A stretch of 11,082 nt of DNA from Chromatiales bacterium (GTDB taxonomy: Bacteria > Pseudomonadota > Gammaproteobacteria > SZUA-152): assembly GCA_026999335.1 (NCBI GenBank), contig JALTPW010000468.1, forward strand, positions 1 through 11,082, written 5' to 3'. The translations under genes and the position numbers were made by a program. Shown one piece after another: positions 5,422 to 11,082 of this stretch. The notes under the pieces were generated by a model, which saw only the letters and a program-made list of their open reading frames with translations, made no database searches and was not told the origin of the DNA. Position 1 is the first letter of the stretch; each line of letters starts with the position of its first letter.

Positions 5422-7443
5422 GTGAAATTACTCAACAACCTTTCGATCCGCGCAAAGATCATTGCCGGCCTGGGCCTGATGCAGCTGATTATTGCCATCA
5501 TTGCAGGCAGTGCGCTGGTCAGCCTTTCCAACACCCAAAAGAGTGTCGCCACCATTGCCGAAGATATCCAACCGGCGGTGCTGAAGGCGGGCGAGCTGGA
5601 ACACCGCCTGGACAAGGCCAACAGTGCCTTAGGCTTTTATTTGCTGAGCCATGAGGCGTCTCACCGGCAAGTCTATGCGACAAATTTGCAACGTATCGAC
5701 TTGATCCTGGATGAGTTGAAGGCGCTGCCACTGGTGTCGGCCAGTGCGGATATCTCGCCCCATGTTGCGGATATTGCGGGGGATATTGCACGTTACAAAG
5801 TCTATCAGGAACGCATGATCGAGCTGGCGGAACAGCCCGCCAAGAATATTCCTGCGCTCGCCTATGCCGCTGAGCACATCAATCCACTCAGCCAGCAATT
5901 GCTGCAACTGCTCAGCGGCATGATTCAGACCGAAGGGGAAGAAGAGGCCTCGGTCGAGCGCCGCCAGTTGTTGATGGATATCGAGGGGGTTCGCTATGCC
6001 TGGGCTAATGTGATGAATGGCCTGCGCGCCTATCTGGCCTTTCGGCAGGCGGCCGCGTTACAGGAAATCGATCTCTATCTCAGCAGTGTGGATGCCGGGT
6101 TGGTGCGTCTGCAGGCCGCGGAAGACCTGCTGACGCTGGATCAGCTCGATGCTCTGGAACAGTTCCTGCCGCTGAAAGCGCGTTTTATCACCCACCTGGA
6201 TCAGTTGATCGCCATTCACGGCGGTGATGCCTGGCGCACCGATGCCCACTTGATCCGCACCGAAGTCGGGCCTCTGTTAGAGGCCATTAGCAACAAGGTC
6301 GAGGCTCTGGTGGTCGATCTGGATGAACTGGCGCAGGTGACGTTTCACGGTCTGGTGGAGCAGGTGGATGCCACCCATACCCTGGTCGCAACACTGTTGT
6401 TGATCGGCCTGCTGCTGGGTGCATTGATCATGTGGCTGATCGTGTCCACGGTGGTGAAACCGTTGAACCAGACCCTGCAGGCATTAAAGGATATCGTCGA
6501 TGGCGAGGGTGATCTCACCCGCCGGCTGGATGCGGGCGGCGGCGATGAAATCAGTCAGTTGGCCCAGGGTTTCAATAAATTCGCCGGTCTGGTGCACGGT
6601 ATTATTCGCGAAATGGCGGGTTATACCGAAAGGCTGAATGTGTCGGCGGAACGACTGACAGCGGTGACCGAGGAAACCGGCCGGGGTGTCGAGCAGCAAC
6701 AGCAGCGCACCGATGATGTGGTGACCGCCGTGAACGAAATGGCAGCCAGCGGTCACGAAGTCGCCAGCAATACGAGTGCGGCTGCAGAGGCGGCGCGGAA
6801 TGCCGATGCCGCGGCCAATGATGGACGACAGGTGGTGGGCAAGACCATCGATGTCATCGGCAGCCTGGCACAGGCAGTGCGCCATGCCGGCGAGGTGATC
6901 AATCGCCTGGAGAGCGATAGTGAATCGATTGGGGGAGTGCTGGATGTGATTCGCGGTATTGCCGAACAGACCAACCTGCTGGCCCTCAACGCCGCCATCG
7001 AGGCGGCCCGCGCGGGTGAACAGGGGCGTGGTTTTGCCGTGGTGGCCGATGAGGTGCGTACTTTGGCCTCGCGTACCCAGGAGTCCACTGCGGAGATTCG
7101 TTCCATGATCGAGCGCCTGCAGGGCGGTGCCCGCGAGGCGGTGCAGGTCATGGCGGATGGCAGTGCGCGTGCCGATGAGAGTGTGCAACAGGCGGCCACG
7201 GCGGGGGACGCGTTGGATGCGATTTCCGAGGCGGTGGCGGTCATCAATCAGATGAACGTGCAGATTGCCAGTGCCGCCGAGGAGCAGAATGCCGTCGCCG
7301 AGGAGATCAATAAATCCGTCGTGGCCATCAGCGAGATCACCGAGCAGACCGCCGCTGGCGCGCAACAGACCGCCTCGGCCGGTAATGAACTCACCCAGCT
7401 GTCAGAGCAGCTGTCCGGCATGGTGCGGCAGTTCAAGGTTTGA
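5422..7443 (+). CDS. Methyl-accepting chemotaxis protein with large periplasmic sensor domain
   Basis: Inner-membrane chemoreceptor that signals ligand binding to CheA/CheW and so controls flagellar rotation. Order from the GTG start (673 aa): TM1 about 14-35; periplasmic region 36-319, mostly helical; TM2 about 320-345; HAMP about 346-397 with P347 and DGEGDLTRRL; then the cytoplasmic coiled coil with the tip signature QTNLLALNAAIEAARAGE (516-533) and GRGFAVVADEVR. It ends MVRQFKV, without an NWETF-type CheR/CheB tether. Start choice: an ATG at 5374 lies inside the FliA -10 element and cannot be used from that promoter. ATG 5410 or GTG 5422 remain; 5422 is preferred because GGAA lies six bases upstream and the product then begins like common MCPs (KLLNNLSIRAKI). 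The 284-residue sensor is about twice a four-helix-bundle domain and might be of the HBM type; the ligand is unknown. Confidence 0.93.
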   Translation: MKLLNNLSIRAKIIAGLGLMQLIIAIIAGSALVSLSNTQKSVATIAEDIQPAVLKAGELEHRLDKANSALGFYLLSHEASHRQVYATNLQRIDLILDELKALPLVSASADISPHVADIAGDIARYKVYQERMIELAEQPAKNIPALAYAAEHINPLSQQLLQLLSGMIQTEGEEEASVERRQLLMDIEGVRYAWANVMNGLRAYLAFRQAAALQEIDLYLSSVDAGLVRLQAAEDLLTLDQLDALEQFLPLKARFITHLDQLIAIHGGDAWRTDAHLIRTEVGPLLEAISNKVEALVVDLDELAQVTFHGLVEQVDATHTLVATLLLIGLLLGALIMWLIVSTVVKPLNQTLQALKDIVDGEGDLTRRLDAGGGDEISQLAQGFNKFAGLVHGIIREMAGYTERLNVSAERLTAVTEETGRGVEQQQQRTDDVVTAVNEMAASGHEVASNTSAAAEAARNADAAANDGRQVVGKTIDVIGSLAQAVRHAGEVINRLESDSESIGGVLDVIRGIAEQTNLLALNAAIEAARAGEQGRGFAVVADEVRTLASRTQESTAEIRSMIERLQGGAREAVQVMADGSARADESVQQAATAGDALDAISEAVAVINQMNVQIASAAEEQNAVAEEINKSVVAISEITEQTAAGAQQTASAGNELTQLSEQLSGMVRQFKV

Positions 7444-7465
7444 TCCGAAGTTAAGAATATTCCGC

Positions 7466-7488
7466 GTGGGCATGAAAAACCTGCCCAC
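7466..7488. repeat. GTGGGCA/TGCCCAC palindrome after the chemoreceptor
   Basis: GTGGGCA (7466-7472) and TGCCCAC (7482-7488) pair perfectly around a nine-base A-rich loop, 22 bases after the chemoreceptor stop. No T-run follows, so it is not a standard intrinsic terminator. On the other strand it reads GGTAGGGTGGGCAGG and onward, a form seen as a dispersed palindrome in many proteobacterial genomes (recollection, not checked). Confidence 0.5.
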
Positions 7489-7509
7489 CCTACCTGGCTA
7501 CACCAGCCC

Positions 7510-7531
7510 GTAGCGTGCGCCATGCGCACGA
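7510..7531. repeat. CGTGCGC-CAT-GCGCACG palindrome
   Basis: A perfect seven-pair stem (7514-7520 with 7524-7530) closes a CAT loop and is flanked by GTAG on the left and ATGCTT on the right. The arrangement GTAG, GC hairpin with CAT loop, GAT, GCTT parallels the left REP-like arm at 345-375, although the stem bases differ. It may be a related REP-like singlet. Confidence 0.5.
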
Positions 7532-7607
7532 TGCTTCCTGAACACGACATAATATATAGTCATCGGATGTAAGAATAATCGGTTGCTCGTATCCGTGGGA
7601 AAATCAT

Positions 7608-7633
7608 CCCCTCATCGCATTACAGGATGGGGG
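7608..7633. other. GC hairpin with one-base bulge
   Basis: CCCC-T-CATC (7608-7616) can pair with GATGGGGG (7626-7633) as an eight-pair stem with one bulged T and a nine-base loop. The next T-rich bases (TATTTT, 7640-7645) are some distance away. It could be a weak terminator for the chemoreceptor transcript or a chance structure. Confidence 0.3.
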
Positions 7634-7699
7634 GATTGGTATTTTGGGCCGGGCAAAAACAGCGCGAATACAGTATCATTGCCCCCTTTTTCGGGCACC

Positions 7700-7717
7700 C
7701 CGGCAGATGCCGGCTGT
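7700..7717 (+). promoter_or_regulatory. Small hairpin plus short T-run in the purL leader
   Basis: CCGGC-AGAT-GCCGG (7700-7713) is a five-pair GC stem followed by CT-G-TTTT, ending about 36 bases before the purL ATG. If transcription starts near a TATCAT at 7674-7679, the hairpin is inside the leader and could act as a weak attenuator. The stem is short and no alternative antiterminator fold was found. Confidence 0.25.
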
Positions 7718-7755
7718 TTTCCTGTAAGCCGTCCCGAACCACATTGGAAAGACCT

Positions 7756-10700
7756 ATGCTTCAGCTCCGTGGCGCCGCCGCTCTCTCCCCGTTTCGTGTC
7801 CATAAACTACTGGCCAATGCGCGACAGAAGCTTGCCCGTCTGGCGACGGTTTCTGCCGAATTTATTCACTTCATCGATCTGGAATGTACCCTCGACGCCG
7901 ATGGCCGGCGCGTGCTGGAGCAGTTGCTGTGTTACGGCCCGGTGAACGAGGGGCCGGGCGAGGCGGCCGGCGACGGGCAGACCCTGCTGGTGGTGCCGCG
8001 CCTCGGCACTATTTCTCCCTGGTCATCCAAGGCCACGGATATCGCCCATAACTGTGGCCTTGGCGGGGTGCGCCGCATCGAGCGTGGTGTGATCTTTACC
8101 TTTCTGAGCGCCGATGGCGCACCCCTGACGGATCACGAGCTGGCCAGCCTGCGCCCGCTGATCCACGACCGTATGACCGAGCGCGTGCTGGACAGCCTCG
8201 ACGAGGCCGAAGACCTGTTCCGGCAGGCCGAACCCGCGCCGCTACGCAGCGTGGACGTACTCTGCGCAGGGAGCGGCAAGGGCCGCATAGCGCTGGAGCA
8301 GGCCAATCGCGAGCTGGGCCTGGCCCTGGCCGAGGACGAGATCGACTATCTGCTGGAGAACTTCACCGCGCTGGGGCGCAACCCCACCGACGTCGAATTA
8401 ATGATGTTCGCGCAGGCCAATTCCGAGCACTGCCGCCACAAGATCTTCAATGCCGACTGGATCATCGATGGCCAGACGCAGGACAAGTCCCTGTTCGCCA
8501 TGATCCGCAATACCGAGCAACGGCATCCCGAGAGCACCCTGTCCGCCTACAAGGACAATGCCGCAGTGATGGAAGGCCATGCCGGCCAGCGTTTTTTGCC
8601 GGATGCCAGCAGCGGCGAGTATGTTTATCACGCCGAAGACGTGCACATCCTGATGAAGGTGGAGACGCACAATCACCCCACGGCCATCTCACCCTTCCCC
8701 GGCGCCGCCACCGGCTCCGGAGGTGAGATCCGCGACGAGGGCGCCACCGGGCGCGGCTCCAAACCCAAGGCCGGACTGTGTGGTTTTTCCGTGTCTAACC
8801 TGAATTTGCCGGATGCACCACGGCCCTGGGAAACGGACCACGGTCGTCCCGAACGCATTGTCTCCGCGCTGGATATCATGCTCGAAGGCCCCATCGGCGC
8901 CGCCGCCTTCAATAATGAATTCGGCCGGCCCAACATTTGTGGTTATTTCCGCAGTTTCGAGGAAAAGGTCGCGGGGCCGGATGGCGCAGAGGTGCGCGGT
9001 TATCACAAGCCCATCATGCTCGCCGGCGGTCTGGGCAACATCCGCGCCGGGCACGTCGAAAAGGACATTATCCCGCCCGGCTCGCCGCTCATCGTGCTGG
9101 GCGGCCCGGCCATGCTCATCGGTCTCGGTGGCGGCGCCGCCTCCAGCATGGCCACTGGCGACAGCCACGAAGACCTCGATTACGCCTCGGTGCAGCGCGG
9201 CAACCCGGAAATGGAACGCCGTGCGCAGGAGGTCATCGACCGTTGCTGCGCGCTGGGCGAAAACAGCCCGGTCATTTCCATTCACGATGTGGGTGCGGGC
9301 GGGCTGTCCAACGCCATGCCCGAGATCGTCCACGACTGTGGCCGCGGCGCCCGTTTCGAGTTACGCGCCATTCCCTGTGACGACCCCGGCATGTCGCCCA
9401 TGGAAATCTGGTGCAACGAGTCACAGGAACGCTATGTGCTGGCCGTGGCCCCCGAGCGCCTGGCCGAGTTCGAGGCCATTTGCGAGCGCGAGCGCTGTCC
9501 TTTCGCGGTGATCGGCGAGGCCACCGAAGAGGAGCAATTGATCCTCGGCGACGGCCTGTTTGACGGTTCGCCCGGCGATGTCCCCATTGACATGTCCATG
9601 GAGGTCTTGCTCGGCAAACCACCAAAAATGCTGCGCGATGTGCAGCACAAGAGTTTTCACAAGCCCGACTTCGATACCGCCGGCATCGATCTGATGGACG
9701 CCGCCCTGCGTGTATTGCGTCTGCCCACGGTGGCCGACAAGGGGTTTCTCATCACCATCGGCGACCGCAGCGTCACTGGCCTGGTGGCGCGTGACCAGAT
9801 GGTTGGCCCGTGGCAGGTGCCGGTAGCCGATGTGGCGGTGACCAATACCGATTACCAGGGCTATAGCGGCGAGGCCATGGCTATGGGCGAGCGCACCCCC
9901 ATTGCCTTGGTGCACCACGCCGCCTCAGCGCGCATGGCGGTAGCCGAGGCCATCACCAATATCGCCGCAGCACGTATCGAAAAACTGGGTAGTCTCAAGC
10001 TGTCCGCCAACTGGATGGCCCCCGCCGGCCATCCCGGCGAAGACGCCGGTCTGTTCGACGCCGTGCGCGCCGTGGGCATGGAACTGTGTCCGGCGCTGGG
10101 CATCGGCATTCCGGTGGGCAAGGATTCCATGTCCATGAAGACCGTGTGGCAGGAGGGGGGTGGTGATAAAGAACAAAAAGAACGGTCAGTCACGGCGCCG
10201 TTGTCGCTGGTGATCACGGCCTTCGCTCCGGTCAGCGATGTGCGCGATACCCTGACCCCGCAGCTGCGCAACGATTTTGGCGACGACCTCATTCTCATCG
10301 ATCTCGGCAAGGGCGCCAACCGCCTCGCCGGCTCGGCGCTGGCGCAGGTCTACAAACAGATGGGGCATCATCCGGCGGATCTCGATGATCCGCAGGCACT
10401 GAAGGCTTTTTTTGCGGTGATCCAGCAACTCAACGCACAGGGCCTGATTCAGGCCTACCACGACCGTTCCGACGGTGGCCTGTTCGCCACCCTGTGTGAA
10501 ATGGCCTTCGCCGGTGGCTGTGGTCTCAGCGTATTGCTCGACGACCTCGGCGATGATCCCGTCGCCAGCCTCTTCAGTGAAGAGCTGGGCGCCGTGATCC
10601 AGGTGCGCCACCGCGATGTGGACGAAGTGCTGGGCTGGCTGCGCGAAGCCGGGCTGGGGCGTCACAGCCACGTCATCGGTACCCTCAGCGACGATGACCG

Positions 10701-11082
10701 CATCCGTTTCCACTTCGATGGTCGCGAGGTATTGGCCGCCGACCGCGCCATCTTCCGCGAGGCCTGGTCCGAGACCACCTTCCACATGCAGCGTCTGCGC
10801 GACAACCCTGACTGCGCCGGGCAGGAACAGGCCGCGCGCCTCGACAAGGCCGATCCCGGCCTCAATGCCCACCTGAGCTTCGACCCACAGGACGACGTTG
10901 CTGCACCCTTTATCAACAGAGGCGTGCGACCACGCATGGCCATCCTGCGCGAGCAGGGTGTCAACGGCCAGTTGGAGATGGCGGCTGCCTTCGACCGCGC
11001 CGGTTTTGCGGCGCTGGACGTGCACATGAGCGATATTATCGCCGGACGCGTCTCGCTGGCCGATTTTAAGGGTCTGGTGGCC
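7756..11082 (+). CDS. purL: Phosphoribosylformylglycinamidine synthase PurL (3' end outside window)
   Basis: The large single-chain FGAM synthase, which converts FGAR, glutamine and ATP to FGAM in purine synthesis. 1109 codons are open to the right edge without a stop; E. coli PurL has 1295, so about 185 are missing. Order: N-terminal PurS-like domain (about 1-150), linker, first synthetase half with ANSEHCRHK (from about 221), KVETHNHPTAISPFPGAATG (from about 301) and DVGAGGLSNAMPE (from about 511), second half with DRSDGGLFATLCEMAFAGG (from about 903), then the glutaminase domain starting near 1060 with MAILREQGVNGQLEMA. The window ends before the expected catalytic cysteine of the CGGFSYGD motif, so glutaminase activity cannot be confirmed. 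GGAAAG lies about five bases before the ATG. A short charged insertion (GGGDKEQKERS, near 802) makes one loop slightly longer than in E. coli. It is separated from purC by the chemoreceptor. Confidence 0.96.
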   Translation, partial: MLQLRGAAALSPFRVHKLLANARQKLARLATVSAEFIHFIDLECTLDADGRRVLEQLLCYGPVNEGPGEAAGDGQTLLVVPRLGTISPWSSKATDIAHNCGLGGVRRIERGVIFTFLSADGAPLTDHELASLRPLIHDRMTERVLDSLDEAEDLFRQAEPAPLRSVDVLCAGSGKGRIALEQANRELGLALAEDEIDYLLENFTALGRNPTDVELMMFAQANSEHCRHKIFNADWIIDGQTQDKSLFAMIRNTEQRHPESTLSAYKDNAAVMEGHAGQRFLPDASSGEYVYHAEDVHILMKVETHNHPTAISPFPGAATGSGGEIRDEGATGRGSKPKAGLCGFSVSNLNLPDAPRPWETDHGRPERIVSALDIMLEGPIGAAAFNNEFGRPNICGYFRSFEEKVAGPDGAEVRGYHKPIMLAGGLGNIRAGHVEKDIIPPGSPLIVLGGPAMLIGLGGGAASSMATGDSHEDLDYASVQRGNPEMERRAQEVIDRCCALGENSPVISIHDVGAGGLSNAMPEIVHDCGRGARFELRAIPCDDPGMSPMEIWCNESQERYVLAVAPERLAEFEAICERERCPFAVIGEATEEEQLILGDGLFDGSPGDVPIDMSMEVLLGKPPKMLRDVQHKSFHKPDFDTAGIDLMDAALRVLRLPTVADKGFLITIGDRSVTGLVARDQMVGPWQVPVADVAVTNTDYQGYSGEAMAMGERTPIALVHHAASARMAVAEAITNIAAARIEKLGSLKLSANWMAPAGHPGEDAGLFDAVRAVGMELCPALGIGIPVGKDSMSMKTVWQEGGGDKEQKERSVTAPLSLVITAFAPVSDVRDTLTPQLRNDFGDDLILIDLGKGANRLAGSALAQVYKQMGHHPADLDDPQALKAFFAVIQQLNAQGLIQAYHDRSDGGLFATLCEMAFAGGCGLSVLLDDLGDDPVASLFSEELGAVIQVRHRDVDEVLGWLREAGLGRHSHVIGTLSDDDRIRFHFDGREVLAADRAIFREAWSETTFHMQRLRDNPDCAGQEQAARLDKADPGLNAHLSFDPQDDVAAPFINRGVRPRMAILREQGVNGQLEMAAAFDRAGFAALDVHMSDIIAGRVSLADFKGLVA

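Larger units (their letters stand above)
7444..7755. other. Gene-free interval between the chemoreceptor and purL
   Basis: This 312-base stretch has no believable gene. It holds, in order, two short perfect palindromes (7466-7488, 7514-7530), an AT-rich patch with possible -10 sequences (TAATAT at 7550-7555), a bulged GC hairpin (7608-7633), a possible purL -10 TATCAT (7674-7679) without a recognisable -35, and a small leader hairpin (7700-7713). The purL ribosome site GGAAAG ends the interval. No tRNA-like fold was recognised. Confidence 0.6.

Noticed and set aside
5214..5654. Plus-strand open frame of 146 codons with a Phe-rich hydrophobic beginning, after purC
   Set aside because: It runs over the terminator hairpin and the pyrimidine tract, has no ribosome site, and its second half is the shifted frame of the chemoreceptor. 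The hydrophobicity comes from T-rich codons, not from a real signal peptide.
7583..7945. Plus-strand open frame of 120 codons before purL
   Set aside because: It overlaps the start of purL in another frame, has no recognisable family features or ribosome site, and the purL frame starting at 7756 is unmistakable.

Overview
The window looks like core chromosome of a high-GC gammaproteobacterium. Seven genes are complete or nearly so. The block bcp-gcvR (minus strand) divergent from dapA-bamC-MBL hydrolase-purC (plus strand) follows the bcp/gcvR/dapA/bamC/purC neighbourhood known from E. coli, and BamC is itself a proteobacterial outer-membrane assembly lipoprotein. Genus cannot be called. A flagellar-type chemoreceptor and REP-like palindromes point to a motile, free-living organism.

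Layout. 1-495: no intact gene. This stretch is a tandem duplication of about 300 bp: the 3' tail of an upstream plus-strand gene (possibly an AI-2E/PerM-type permease), a pair of inverted REP-like palindromes, and the 3' tail of bcp. The second copy runs into the intact bcp; the bcp tail in the first copy is decayed. 496-1508 (minus): gcvR then bcp, a tight two-gene operon. 1509-1677: shared divergent promoter region. 1678-5196 (plus): dapA, bamC, a YycJ/WalJ-like metallo-beta-lactamase-fold gene and purC. The first three are separated by only 14 and 17 bases; purC follows after 98 bases that include a REP-like half-element. 5197-5421: an intrinsic-terminator-like hairpin, a 64-base pyrimidine tract and a very good sigma-28 (FliA) promoter. 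5422-7443: a methyl-accepting chemotaxis protein with a large periplasmic domain. 7444-7755: 312 bases without a gene, holding several palindromes and the purL leader. 7756-11082: purL, open to the right edge and cut just before its glutaminase catalytic cysteine is expected.

Functions. purC and purL are two steps of de novo purine synthesis. dapA starts the lysine/diaminopimelate branch, gcvR tunes glycine cleavage (one-carbon supply), bamC serves outer-membrane protein assembly and bcp detoxifies peroxides. The chemoreceptor between purC and purL is functionally foreign to its neighbours and carries its own flagellar-regulon promoter.

I found no new defence, mobile or biosynthetic system. 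The most notable non-genic signals are the asymmetrically diverged tandem duplication at the left edge and the FliA promoter, whose -10 element contains the most upstream ATG of the chemoreceptor frame.
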